NCBI GenBank assembly: GCA_022747635.1
Contig: JAKTNV010000061.1
Coordinates: forward strand, 682,001 to 746,000
Source of the DNA: Hetaerina americana
Lineage: Eukaryota; Arthropoda; Insecta; Odonata; Calopterygidae
Direction: 5' to 3'
Length of the DNA: 64,000 bases
Shown piece by piece: positions 47,105-58,790 of this stretch (position 1 is its first letter; each line of letters starts with the position of its first letter). Position numbers and translations under genes: made by a program. The notes below the pieces were generated by a model, which did no database searches, was not told the DNA's origin, and worked only from the letters and a program-made list of their open reading frames with translations.

Positions 47105-49530
47105 CAGCATCTCGCAACTGTTGCGAAATAACTGCCAAAGTGGCCTCAAAATTATTATTATTATGTGTTCGTGCGCCTCCGGTTTAATATTTGATTTCCT
47201 TCCTTGGAAATCATGTTTCTGAATGGGCGGGCCTCTCTACCACCCCCTCCTCTACCACCCCCACCCACCGAGGGACAAGGGGCGGCAGGAGAGAGAACCC
47301 CAGCCACGCCACCAGGATTATCCTTGGCCGAAGCCCACGTTCGCGTGCGCGGCTAGACTTTCATTTGTCATGTTGTTTTTTTTTAACTCCGCGAACAACC
47401 GGCCCTGACCTTGTCCAACGAATGGCAAATGCCGCCACGCAGGTCGAGATGGCGCTGGGCAGATAAAGGAGGAGGCGTGTGCAGGATAAAGAAAGAAAGG
47501 TTAGGGCGGGAGGGAGATCTTTGGGGCGGTTCGCGTGCTCAGCCCGTAACGTACATTTTTAATGAGCACCGCAACAATGGTGGACCAAGTTCGCCTCGCG
47601 TGAAAGTGAAGTCGAGATCACGTGACCAACGCCGGTTGTCGGCGGTAAACGGAAGCCCATTCGTCCGTATCCCCTGCATTGTTGCAATGAAATGTGAACG
47701 ACGCGGTCAGATATAACCAATGGAGGAAAGCCGATGACCCATTACACATAGTTTAGATGGCGTGCACATGAATGATAAGCATCGGAATAGAGGAGTAAAT
47801 TTTCAGTTTTTAAAAGACCAGTAATGCGAATATATGATGTAGAGGTTCACTTCAGTGGGAACGTAAATACGGCTATTAAAACGAAATAAAATGCTAATTT
47901 ATGAAGATAATCGTTGACGACTTTTTTTCAATTGAACGAATTCAATTCGATTTGTTGGTATGGGGAGGAATAAAACATTCCCCTAATAACCCTTCGCGGT
48001 TTTTGTTGCTTTTTTTATGATTACATACGATATTGGGGCTTTTTCTCAGAAATAGTGAATGGGTGTTGCCGAAGGAAACTAACGATTCCAGGAAAGGGTC
48101 AATCTTCCAGAATGGACTCCCTCCCCCCTTCCCCGCAAGAAGGGTAACTAAGGATAATGTTCAGCGGGGCGGAACTGTCCCTTTCGAATTTCATCGACCA
48201 CAATCAAACGAGCCTGAACCGCGACCAGCGATGTAGAAATGGACGCCTATTTCATATAATAAATGGCATCCGTCAAAAAATTCAGCATTTTCGATGAAAG
48301 ATTAAATTTACACGGCTGTTTTATCATTTCTTTGCCAGAAAACCGTCAGGTGGAGGATTCCTTCCCACTAATTTTCACACTTATTAATCAAACCATTTGA
48401 TGTCGGAAAGCGTTTTATAGTTCAAAACTCTCTAATTAATACCTCTATAATCGAATAAGAATCGAAATAAGTCATCGCAAGGTGTCTCGTACTCGATATA
48501 TTAATTATTTCAACCATAAAGTTAAGAAAAGGTAGAGTGTCCATTACACGTCCCACGATGGAGGGAACAATACCATTGTTGAAGGGTACCAATTCCACGT
48601 GGCCTACGGTAATTTTTACACTCCAGCAAGTACATACGATACAATATTTAACTTACTATATATTATATGTAGGCAACCTTATTAGCACTAAAAGTCGTTA
48701 ATAAGTTTTTTAGCGAAAGTAGGAATGTACAACATATACTCTCACACTCGATAATAACGTCCAAGTGGTCGTAATGTGAAATAATAAGAAAATCGCTACG
48801 CACCAGGTTAAATTTATTTCGTTGATCAATCTCATAGAAACAAGCCTAGTATGAGAATTGCTGGTTCGGGAATCTGCTTTTGAGATCGATGACAAATGCA
48901 TTTTTTTAACGATTCAGTGTCAATGAACTTTCCTTTCGCCTGCCGAAATACTGAACTTCCCTCCAAAGACACTTAATATGATAGGCACAACACAGGATCA
49001 AGATTTTACTTCATTCCTTTCCCTTTCTAAAAAACGAAAATGGGTACAGCGCACTGGGCATGCTTCCTCGAACCACAGTTAAAACCGAGAAAGCAAGGAA
49101 ATAATAGCTTGACGGAAAAGATGGGACACTTCCTCCATCAAATAACCTCAGACGGCACTCGACCATTACAGATAAGTATGCAAACCATGGAACAGTTTAT
49201 TTAAAAACGGTCATGGGCGCGTCGTTACATTGTGAGCGGAGCGCACAGGTAAGGAACGGAGGGTGTGCAGTTCAAATCCGGACGATGCCTCTGTAAAATC
49301 CACTTAAACATACCAAATCTGTATGTTTGGTTTTATGAATACTAGCTACCATCCGGTGACCACGGCTGTAAGCACCCTAAACCATGAAAAACAATTAACG
49401 GTTTGATTACCTAGGTTCCTACGAGAGAAAAAATGTGTGCAGTACGGACTCCTTATAGTTCATTTTGTATGAATATACTGAGACCTCAGAGAAGGTCGAA
49501 AGCTTTAACAATCTAAAATTTGAGGGAGTG
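47105..49530. other. Unassigned; GC-rich patch 47220-47710
   Basis: The patch has CpG-rich sequence, a GAGATCACGTGACC E-box-like word and an ATAACCAATGG CCAAT-like word. Short frames exist (47191-47466, 47411-47716), unrecognised. It could be a promoter or exon; unproven. The rest is AT-rich. Confidence 0.35.
49195..49330 (+). mobile_element. Possible decayed tRNA-derived SINE
   Basis: AGTTCAAATCCGG near 49269-49281 resembles a B box, with GAGCGGAGCGCACAGG upstream. An A box is not convincing and no second copy was seen. Confidence 0.25.
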
Positions 49531-49539
49531 AGTGATGGA

Positions 49540-49930
49540 GAGCGGGGAAAATGATTACTTATGGGATGATCAGTTTGGGTTGAGGAAGGGGAGAGGGTAC
49601 GCGTGATGCCATTGCAGTAATGAGATCACCAATCGACAGGAATATAGAATACAATCAGGACGTATTTGCCTATTTCGTAGATTTCGAAAAGGCTATTGAT
49701 AGAGTAAATTGGGGAAAACTAATGAGTATATTGAAGAAAATAGTAATAGATTGGAGGGACAGGAGGCTAATCCGCAACCTGTACATGTCTCAGACTGCTC
49801 AGGTACGAGTGGGGAACGGGGAGTCCGGTTGGGCAGTATTAGGAAGAGGTGTAAGGCAGGGTTGCCCATTATCACCAATGCTGTTAAACGTATATGTTGG
49901 CGGAGGAAATGATTAAGGAAGCATGGAATG
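49540..49930 (+). pseudogene. LINE-A reverse transcriptase fragment
   Basis: The only LINE-A piece here with reverse transcriptase motifs. A frameshifted DDQFGLRKGRG segment (about 49570) precedes an open stretch with DVFAYFVDFEKAIDRVNWGK (motif with the first catalytic aspartate), LYMSQTAQVRVGNGESG and LGRGVRQGCPLSPMLLNVYV. It stops after GGND, where a different repeat begins, so the later ADD motif is missing. GxRQGCPLSP is the variant of the RT motif seen in this LINE group, versus [10 protein letters not shown] in LINE-B and LINE-C. Confidence 0.85.
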
Positions 49931-49934
49931 AAAA

Positions 49935-50065
49935 AAATTACTTCAACTTTCACATTTCGGTCAGCGACATGACTTATATCTTGGGACGAGGTATCAAATC
50001 CAAACCAGGGTGTTTAACGGGAGGAGGTCTGCGCGCGAAGGGTTTGACCCCTTCACCCCCAAAAT
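49935..50065 (+). repeat. Dispersed repeat R1, copy 1
   Basis: The words TTTCGGTCAGCGACATGACT, CTTGGGACGAGGTA, TTTAACGGGAGGAGGTC and GCGCGCGAAGGGTTTGACCC occur in the same order on the minus strand at 56440-56580. It follows the broken LINE-A reverse transcriptase directly. Confidence 0.8.
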
Positions 50066-51075
50066 GACGCGGTTCCTAGTACTATTTCTCATGCAGACTA
50101 TAGAAATATACTTCTTTGGATCCATAGACCCTAGGCTTATCCGTTCCCGAGATGACCGAATAAACAGGATTCAACTAATGAAATCCTACCAAGTTTTTTA
50201 CTACTGTTCCGAATTTTACTACTAAAGTATAATACCTTTTCAAAGACCGATATCGAAGGATAATCGTCCCCATAGTATTCCTGAATAACGACAGATATTC
50301 GCGAATGCAAATTCAAAAACAAAGCCCAGCAGAGAAAAAAATAACACGGAGGGCAAGGCGAAACGCGGATGAAAGGTCACGGCCTGCGCTCTTGCGGGAA
50401 AATTCGCGCACTGTCGCAAGACTGTCGTCTGGATTGGATGAAATGCGATGGCATTCCTCCTCTCCCGTGCCCTCCTCCCTTTGAGAATTGCATAACATCT
50501 ATGCGAACGAATATTGAAAAGAAAAATTAGGAAAGATAGCGCCAATTTCCGGAGAGGGCGGCGACGGAAGCGACCGGAAGGGGGTGATTGTTGATGGGAC
50601 GATCGGATCCATTGTTGGCCCGGAAGGGATTGAACGGAGCGGGAGGGAATTGGGGTGGGGCGACAAGAGGGGGGGGCATTGTGACGATGGGAGGGGAAGC
50701 TGTGACGTCGACGTTGCCAGGGAAGTCCAAGTAGAAAAAAAGGGAATAAGATATATTCTAAAGACACCCACCTTTCATGGAATATTTTTCATCAATAGTC
50801 ATCCGAAAGAATGATATCCAATCGATGAAAGTACCGGAAAACTTGTAAAGTAAATTATCTCTTGGAGAACTTTAACATTTATAAAATCGCTGGTTATAAT
50901 TACTTGATACATCAATAAAATTCATTGATTTTATGCCGCGCAGAGGTGAATTTTTTAAAGTTCTGTCCATTGTAAAAGACATAATGCAGGACTCTTGAGA
51001 CACTTCGGAACAATCTAAACAACAGCCTACCCTACAGTAGTGCTCCTTTCGATTCCTCCAAGTTTCTATTTCACA
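50066..51075. other. Unassigned; GC-rich patch 50330-50740
   Basis: A 175-codon minus frame (50240-50767) is rich in Pro, Arg and Ser and overlaps plus frames. No domain recognised; no gene called. Confidence 0.35.
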
Positions 51076-51080
51076 TCGAT

Positions 51081-51145
51081 ACTTAAAGAGAGCATCTCAT
51101 CACACTGGCCCATAAGGACAGTGTGATGAGATGCTCTCTTTAAGT
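51081..51145. repeat. Short perfect hairpin (27-bp stem)
   Basis: Arms 51081-51107 and 51119-51145 are perfect complements around an 11-base loop. Total length is 65 bases. Confidence 0.95.
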
Positions 51146-53085
51146 CCAGAAATACCTCTGGACCACTCGTTAAGTTAACAAGTGGTAATAGGTGACCGTT
51201 TCCATCTCATAACCTATCGATATCTCTCTTCCATCAAATTTATTCCCCTTTCGAATTTCTGCCAACATTTTTCAGTTATAATTCGGAATAATTGCTTATT
51301 TTCACTTAATTTCGACTATTTCTTCATTCAAAATATACACGCACGTAGTGCATCGATCAGGATTTGGAAAACTTTACTTTACTCCAGCATATTCTTGGCG
51401 ACACGCACCCAGCAATCGCATGGCCGTCAAACCTGTTGCAGAGCACCTGTAAATATCAACAAACACCCGCCATTTTCATTCGAATGTCCACCATTTAATT
51501 TCAAGTGCACGACCTTAAATTGAAGACAGACTGAAACAGTCTATAGTCGAATGACGTTCATATCTGCGGGAATTCAGTATACACTACGAGAGAGAATTGC
51601 AAAATTAAGCATTTACATGCACGTAATCTGCATGCCAATTGTTGCAAATGAACGAGTTATATCAACCGATTTCGTTTCTCCATTGTAATATTTAGGTGGT
51701 TTCAGCCATATTCAACTGAATATAAGGAGTATTTGCCGGGAAGATTACGGGAAGAGGACTTATTGGGGAAGAATAATGGTAAACACAGGGGTGTGCGTTT
51801 TGAACTATTGGCTGTTGAGGGAACCGCAGGAGAAGAAGTTATATAATCGGAAAGGTTGAGTCCATGCGGCCTTAATAATTTTACTAGCCAGATGCAACCT
51901 AATTCCTGTGCCCTTAATTGGATTTTCCTGGTTGTATTCGAGAAGGAGGAAATAATATTTATCAATCATTAACAATAGTTAATTTTTATACATTAATTAT
52001 CAGTTATTAACTCTCATTTCCTGCCTCTATAATTCTGTCATTAGTGAGTGTGAAATCTGGCTTCCAAACAACACATGTTCCCGAGGTGACGAAGTCTCCA
52101 AAGCATTTTAAAGATAATTCAAATTTAACGAGCTCAATGCTTCTTTCTCCCAAAGGATTAAAAAATGGTAACATTTATTCACAGACAGATCAAGATTTTG
52201 CCCTAATGTTTATACTGAAACGGCCAGAGGTAATTTAAAACGTACACGTAAAATTATAACGTTAAATCAAAACAAAAAAATTCATTTTGGGTGCACGGTT
52301 ATGGGTTTTAATTAATTTGATGGCACGTGTTATCTGCGCAAAACCAACTTCTTGGGATCGCTAATAAGATTTTCGAATAGAATAATCCTACATCGAATGA
52401 TAACTTTTTCGGCGTCAGCATAAATCAAAATAGCCCCTTCCAAATCCCTTTGGTTCCGGGATTTCCACAACTGCCCAATCGTGGCTTGCAAGCCACGCAT
52501 CTCCGGGCGGGGAAAGTTAGAACATCACCACCTTGGCACCGAGCTTCGCCTCCAACCCCCAACGAGAAGAAAATAAGCAAAAGCAGGCCACTTTCGGAAT
52601 CCCATCACAATGAATTCACGCCGAATTTTATTCAACCGACACGGGCAAAAAAACTCATAATCTTATAGTTCATCCCTCCCTGACACACACCATATTAACT
52701 CCAGGACGGCAGAAGAGGAGTTATTATACACAATAATTGAGTATGCACGCGATTTTAATAAACAGAAAGCGCCGTTAACTGGTGCATTAGCATTTAATGC
52801 ATAAAATACACAAATATCTACCGATCGATGATAGGTTGACCTACAGCTCCCAGCAAACCAACCAGTTAAAATAATTATCCGGCTCTAAACAGAACACAAG
52901 AGACTACCTTTTTCTTTCGCAGAACCATCATACTTGGTATTGGCTTTGATAAGTATGACCAGGAATGTTGTCAAATTGTTTGCATGCATTTTTATGTGTG
53001 CAAGTTGCATGTATTGCGTTATCGTTGGTAATTAAACTAGTCAACAGATGAGGGTAAAAAAAGAAACTTTACACTTCCACAATAA
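51146..53085. other. No recognisable feature
   Basis: Short frames only (51182-51523 plus, 51702-51965 minus, 52450-52668 plus); none recognised. Confidence 0.45.
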
Positions 53086-53089
53086 AGAT

Positions 53090-53140
53090 TTAATATTTCA
53101 CGACCATGGTTTCGATGCTGCGCATCATCAACAGGTATCA
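53090..53140 (-). ncRNA. Hammerhead-like motif at Penelope-like end
   Basis: The minus strand reads TTGATGA (53131-53125), GATGC-loop-GCATC as a perfect 5-bp stem overlapping it, GAAA (53113-53110), CC-AT-GG as minimal stem III, then the GTC triplet (53104-53102). The tail GGTCGTG-AAATA repeats at 2428-2443. Confidence 0.55.
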
Positions 53141-53895
53141 TACATCCAAAAGTTTTTAACTTTTATAGTCTGGCTCCAAGAGGGGAGTAAGGTAGGGGGG
53201 GTAAGGGAGAGGAGAGGGGTAATGTAGGGGAAGTAAGGGAGAGGGGATAAGTTGAGTTAAGGTGCAGCAACCTATAAGGGGTCTAAGGGATGGGGAGTGT
53301 ATGTATTGGAGGGTTTCTGGCTCAAATTTGTGAAAGTTAATGATAATTAAATGATCATTAAATGAAGAACACTATGCAACACTCCACCGTTCTTAGAAAT
53401 AGCGGCGGAAAAAACACATTGTGCCCTGCATTTAATTGGGGGGTTTGTGTGTCTACAATGATTTGACCTTCATTAAGGGACGGTCAATGGTCATCACTGC
53501 CTTGGTGGGGGTGGGGTTGGTGAGGAAAGATATTCGAGTCTTTAACGAAATTTAGAAGGGGGGAACGGAAGAGGTATATTGTTTCACTGACCACCTAAAT
53601 CCTGTCAGACTGAAGGGATTGCCACATTTCCAACTCCTCCAAAGCGTTCAAACTGCGACCTTTCATTTCAGTGTGAAGAATGAATGTTATGAAGTTACTG
53701 GTGTGATTTTTATCCAAGAGGTGTTTGGCGAATTTGGATCTGTTGTCTTTCTTTTTGAAGCATAAACGGTGTTCTTTAATCCTAATGTCGAATGTCCTCG
53801 CTGTCTATCCAATATAGATGGCGTTAAATTGCTTTTTATGCATGCTTTGTGAATTATTTTTAAAGTTTAATCGTGCAAATGTGTGAAGAGGGGTT
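53090..53895 (-). pseudogene. Penelope-like element 3' relic with GIY-YIG nuclease
   Basis: On minus, 53842-53592 reads KQFNAIYIG, stop, TARTFDIRIKEHRLCFKKKD, then RSKFAKHLLDKNHTSN and SLNALEELEMW. This is the GIY-YIG endonuclease domain that ends Penelope-like element proteins: the YIG motif, an R-x-x-E/H-type helix and a later conserved E. The stop replaces a residue that is usually Q after YIG. The reverse transcriptase is not seen upstream. Downstream on minus, 53140-53090 carries a hammerhead-like motif, as known for ends of these elements. Between them is degraded, G-rich sequence (53160-53560). The nuclease would nick target DNA for priming; this copy is dead. Confidence 0.82.
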
Positions 53896-54299
53896 AGGTG
53901 GTACAAGAGACTCCATAGTCTCAATCTCGCCCCAATATAAAGACGATTATCTATCTAGTGCCCTAGATCAACCGGTTACTAATATTCACGTCTGAGAGAG
54001 ATGTACACCATGATGTACTGATAGAGACTGGTGCACTAAAATTTTCATTGTTTTGTTCGTCCTATGAGCCCACCATTGATTAGTGGTTGGTCACTAATTC
54101 CTAATGGAACCGAATGTCGATACAAAAACTGTTTAAACACGATAACAGTGGAAACAAACAACTGCAAGATGTTAAACATAACTCACAAGTGGCAAACAAT
54201 AGTGCACTGGACATAAGGCAAACTATACAATAAATCATTTCATTTAAATAAAAATGCAAGTGCATAAAAGAAGTAAGTTTACACTGCAACAAAGGGGAT
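53896..54299. other. No recognisable feature
   Basis: May contain more of the Penelope-like relic, but I cannot align it by eye. Confidence 0.4.
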
Positions 54300-54700
54300 T
54301 ACCAATCTGAAGACTGGTTTGAGGTATCTCTTCAAGTCATAACCCCTGTCATAATCCATCCATTGCCTAATCGTTTCTTACACCCACATTGTCCGCAACC
54401 TGCTACTCATAGTTCAACCCAATCCTTCCTTCGCAATTCTTCCACTTTCCTCATCACTCAATTACGATCCTCAGCATGGTATCCTGCCCCAGGATGCAGC
54501 CATTTAGTTTCACTCTTCGTCTTGTGTTCTCCATAAGCTTCTCGCTAAAACACACACTTCGCCATACTCCTTCGTCAGTTACCCTGTCTGTCAATTTTTA
54601 TTTTTCACCGTCATTCTGAAGCAACAAATTTACATCGCTTTCATTCTTCTTTCCTTTACCACCAATAAGTCTCACGACCGCAGAACGAGAGACTTGGTAT
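54300..54700 (-). pseudogene. LINE-A-like C-terminal fragment (minus)
   Basis: On minus: KERRMKAM, then KLTDRVTDEGVWRSVCFSEK, LMENTRRRVKLNGCILG and TMLRIVIE, followed by frame changes. This is the LINE-A-type terminal region, closest to the divergent fragment at 7780-8200. Confidence 0.6.
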
Positions 54701-55135
54701 TTCGCTTTTCACTAAAATTATTTTATTTACGCATTTATTTCAGTTCCGAAGTCGATTGCAAATGGCAGAATCAATGGAATGAGAAATGGAACACTTCAAC
54801 CTCTTATTTCCTTATTATCATCCTTCCAGAGCATTCTCTGGCACTCGGGTCATGAATGCCAGAGGGCTGCATGAAAGAATTTAGCCGCTGTCGCCATTTT
54901 CAGTCAAATTTGATGCCGGTGCACATGTGGCGTCTACAGTTAGTTGGCGAGAAAGAAAATACTGTTCCAATTCTACGCGGTGAAATGGAAAATTACAACA
55001 TACGCTATTATTGTCCAATTAAACTTCAACAGAGATGATTATGTGCAATGTTTTCAATGTTGGCTCATCTGCCGAATCGATTTCAACAGAGTTGCTCAAA
55101 TGAACACGATTTGTGCATGCCCTGTCGGTTTGTAA
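54701..55135. other. No recognisable feature
   Basis: Short frames near 54856-55135, unrecognised. Confidence 0.45.
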
Positions 55136-55141
55136 TATATA

Positions 55142-55420
55142 AACCATAAGCACAGTAATCAACCCGACGGTCGGTTTGGTAGGTGATGGTAGAGTTCACC
55201 CAGTACTAAGCCCTATACGGCGTGTGAAATTCACACATCAGGGTAGGGGGGCCAGTTCCTTTACCTGTGCCGGTTATGGTTTCCCAGGAAGACCTGGTAC
55301 CCGAAAAATCACTTAAGCTTGGGTGGAGCTGCAGGTGCCCAGAGTGCCTTGCCCGGGAATCGAACCCGGGACCCTCCTATCAGCAGTCCAACGCTCTACC
55401 CTCTAGACTACCGCGACCCT
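55142..55420 (-). mobile_element. SINE-A, full-length copy with target duplication
   Basis: Same structure as 16853-17128, with B box GGTTCGATTCC near 55357-55367 and A-box region TAGTCTAGAGGG near the right end. Imperfect direct repeats TTGTAATA lie on both sides (55130-55138 region and 55419-55427 region). The A box is slightly altered. Confidence 0.88.
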
Positions 55421-55814
55421 TGTAATAAACATTCCGGTTTTTCTGATATGCAGACCGCAAATGAATTGTGGTAAGCAATGCATCTGAATAACGTGGTACT
55501 CATTTCCAGTTCTGCCCGATGACAGGATAGAAGATCAGAAAACGCACTAACGTTGGACTAACTCTTCAATGAGGTATTCTCGGTGTAGCCACACTCGCCG
55601 AAACGAAACTATTTGAAAGTTGCCTTTGCAAGGCAAACCCAGCCAAATTTCTGTCGAAACAAGTATATAGGACAATACAATAAACTTCTTTCTCTTGTGA
55701 TGCAGATAACGCGAGAACAATGCATATATGTTTGAGTAAGTTTGGGGGTATGTACGTGGCTGTTTATGAATAAATAAATATATATTATTTATTTGTTTAT
55801 TTGCCGTGGTTCAA

Positions 55815-55955
55815 GGTGGTCAAGGAAATATTTTTGCGCTTGTGATCTGCTCGAATCCGCCTCCCCCCCTCTCCTGTGTTCGTCCTTTATATGTGTTCCT
55901 ATCCTATTCCCTGATTTCTATTTCCATGCGAATGAGTATATACTTATTTATTTTT
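55815..55955 (+). repeat. Dispersed repeat related to the foldback at 23134
   Basis: Contains CAAGGAAATATTTTTGCGCT, GTGATCTGCTCGAATCCGCC and CTCTCCTGTGTTCGTCCTTT. These align in order with the reverse complement of the left arm and loop of 23134-23250. Confidence 0.75.
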
Positions 55956-55989
55956 GTATAAAAATATTTAAACACTTTATTTTCTGTAA

Positions 55990-56435
55990 AAGGAAGCCGA
56001 ATTCTACCGGTCGATAATAAAACCGGCCGACTCGAGTCAGTCCTCGTGTCTGCCCCGTGATGGCGGGCGAGAGGCACGGCAACAAGGAAGCCCAAACAAT
56101 AGAAGGCGCGATAGTGCGACCACCTAACGATCGTCAAGTAGGAACTGAGGAGGAGGGAAAACGTTCTCCCTCCGCGAGATGGCGACACGTGCGCTTCGCG
56201 TGCGATAGTCCCGATCTCCCGATAGGCACCCCTTCCCGTATCAACCCCACCCCCCACCCCCACAAACCGTCCCTTTTCTCCGGCCCTTTTTTTGTTCGCC
56301 CAGCAAAGGGAAAAAATAAATAAGAGGCGCTACGAGGGGGACAGCATTAGCAAGTTACCATGGATACCGAAAGGTGTTTATTCCCACAGTCAGCAGGAAC
56401 ATGTGCAAAGACAAAATGCCCCTATATCGACATTT
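55990..56435. other. GC-rich patch, unassigned
   Basis: CpG-rich sequence to about 56330 with frames on both strands (55904-56263 minus, 56057-56323 plus). Nothing recognised. Confidence 0.35.
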
Positions 56436-56439
56436 CGAC

Positions 56440-56580
56440 CAAAGGGATCAAGGGTGTTTGAGGGGTCAAACCCTTCGCGCGCTGACCTCCTCCCGTTAAA
56501 CGACCTCATCTGCATTTTTTTTACCTCGTCCCAAGATAAAAGTTATCTCGCTGACCGAAATATGAAAGTTGAAAGTATTT
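56440..56580 (-). repeat. Dispersed repeat R1, copy 2
   Basis: Reverse-complement counterpart of 49935-50065, with GGGGTCAAACCCTTCGCGCG and CTCGTCCCAAGATAAAAGTT on the plus strand. Confidence 0.8.
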
Positions 56581-57690
56581 TTATCTTCCGATGTAAATTT
56601 ATTGACTCTAAAAATACACCCTTACCGGTTATTTACATCCAATAGCTGATAACAGGTCACTATCACCCTTGATGGCAAACAGGTTCGGGATGTCCAAGAT
56701 AAAAGACGCACGCCAACCGACTTTCTCGAATGAAGAAAGAAAGAAATCGCTCGTACCATTACAATTTGGAACGGAGTAGTCCTGCAAGTCAAAAAAGTCA
56801 AAAAGTCCCCATTAAATATTCCACTACACTCACCGCAGAGATCCTCATGTCGACTGCGTGACTTAGAACTGAAGAAAGGACCAGCGAATTACTACATGAT
56901 CTCGACATTCTACATCGGTACAGTAAGTGCAAAAAACCACCTCGCTAAGGAAATTCAAATCTGCGACTCAAATGACGATAATTTGATGCCTCTATTCTGT
57001 TCTGTATTCTCTCTTCTTAAAAATATACCCCTTGCGTTCTAGTCTTATCCCTCCCGGTTACCCACGCAATGCGCCTTGTAAATTTCACTTCTCTCGCTCG
57101 ATTCCTACATCTACATAGTGCCCTATAGGCCTCTGCTAGGGTGTGTGACAGGGAGTGATTCCACATCACGCGTATAACATTGAGTTTCTAGAGTTCCTTT
57201 AATGTTAAATGCTTTGAGAAATGTTATTTAACTCCTGGAAATAATTTTACAGCATCTTACAAGCACTACGGTGTCTTAGGGTGAAATACTTCTCCCCGCA
57301 TGCGAAACGAACAGCAAGTAATAAGGCAAACAACAAGTATTAATAGTTTTCGACTGTGGTATCATCTTTTGACCGTAACTGCACACGAGTCAATGTACAT
57401 ATGTAATAAAAACGAGTGATGGAACGTACATTTTCATTCATTCCTGCGTATTTCGAAAACAGAAAATGAAGTCGATACAGTTTTTAAACACTCTTAAAGA
57501 AATTTTAATTTATTTTTTTAAATGCCCTAAACCTTATGTCAAGACTATTTACGAGTCTCAAATTATTGAAACTGTGAGATTTCGACTTGTTTTTTCCCAA
57601 CAGACTAATCAATATCATTGAAACAAATGAGGGAAGGCGCTTCTATTTTTAAAATGCCAGAAATTTTATAAAATTTCACACTTGGTTTTG
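56581..57690. other. Mostly unassigned; LINE-B tail at 57105-57165
   Basis: CTGCTAGGGTGTGTGACAGG followed by GAGTGATT (57136-57163) resembles the LINE-B 3' end on minus. The rest is AT-rich. Confidence 0.4.
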
Positions 57691-57694
57691 GTTT

Positions 57695-57835
57695 TTAGTG
57701 AGGAGTACGAAAAAAATCGAACAGCTTGGGTGAAGCTGAGGACGTCTAAATACACCAAGAATAGAACCATGGCCCTCCGGTCAAAAGCACACCGCTCTGC
57801 TCATTATTCAACCACGCTCACGCGCGTTTAATATT
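57695..57835 (-). mobile_element. SINE-A, degraded copy
   Basis: The order CAGCTTGGGTGAAGCTGAGG, then ACCATGGCCCTCCGGTC and CCGCTCTGCTCATT, parallels the SINE-A head and adjoining body. The B box has decayed to GGTTCTATTCT. Confidence 0.6.
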
Positions 57836-57859
57836 TTCTTCAATAAGGGACGTATGCAA

Positions 57860-58164
57860 TGACAACTATGCTACAGTCATGTTGGAATCACGTCGGAATT
57901 ACGTTAAAATTACATTGACATTATGTTGGAATTGCGACGTAATAATTTTGGGAATTATGTGAAAATTACGTTTGAATCATATTAGAAATACTTTGGAATT
58001 TGGTTCCAATTACATGGGAATCAAGTTGGAATAACGTTGGAGCTGTTTTGGAACTATACCATGCATTGGAAATGTACTGAAATTATGTTGGAATAACGTT
58101 GTAATTATGCTGTTATTAGGCTGTGATTACGTAGGATTATCGTTCGAATTGCGTTGGAACCGAG
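57860..58164. repeat. 11-bp tandem repeat, about 27 units
   Basis: Degenerate copies of TTGGAATTACG follow one another with almost constant 11-bp spacing; one 7-base unit and occasional 12-base units break phase. Examples: TTGGAATCACG, TCGGAATTACG, TTGGAATAACG, TTCGAATTGCG. The period is not a multiple of three, so it does not encode a protein repeat. Confidence 0.9.
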
Positions 58165-58319
58165 TTCCGATCGCGAATCCTTTATCGTGGTGGCGAAGAT
58201 TAGCGGTCACAGTCTCTTATTTTTTGAATTAATGCTCGAAAGTAAATCGTATATTTTAAAAAGCAAACGAAATATTACCCTAAAAAATCCTTACTGCTAG
58301 AGCAGCGCAAAATTAAAAC

Positions 58320-58790
58320 AATAGAGGATTTCACTAGCAAAGAACTTGCTGACGCAGACTCAAACACTACGTTCAATCTGTCCCCTAATCAACAAAACCA
58401 GCTTCAACGGAGTTTGGGTATCATCTATCTCCGGCTGAGCCTTAGATTAAAATATGCCGCCACTATGCGGATTCCTCACGAGGTCGGTTTGATTTCTGAA
58501 TTACATCCGACTGCTACGAAGAGGAACCAGGTTTGTAAAACGATGCCATGATAATCATAGTAGCGTGACCGTATCGTTTAGAGAATTAGGTTGGGAACCG
58601 CTTGCGGAGTGAGAGTTTATTTCTAAACTAAAACTCGTCGAAAGAAAACCCCCATAGTCCCATTAAAGGGGAAGGAATGATTAAAATAAGATTAAGAAGT
58701 ATAATTATAGAACCGACGGGTTTGAAATGTTTTTTTGCACGAACGATAAGGGATCAGAACAACTACCACGAAATTAGTTTTTGTGCAATA
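58320..58790 (+). pseudogene. LINE-B 3' fragment
   Basis: The translation shows MRIPHEVGLISELHPTATKR, parallel to NPHEIGLIAEFDRAQRRRAK in the copy at 44975. Then come a degraded ELGWEPLAE-like segment, HER, stop, GIR and the untranslated region. Several stops and frameshifts. Confidence 0.7.

Noticed and set aside
50240..50767. 175-codon minus-strand frame
   Set aside because: Low-complexity Pro/Arg/Ser sequence in a GC-rich patch, where long frames arise by chance; no homology recognised.
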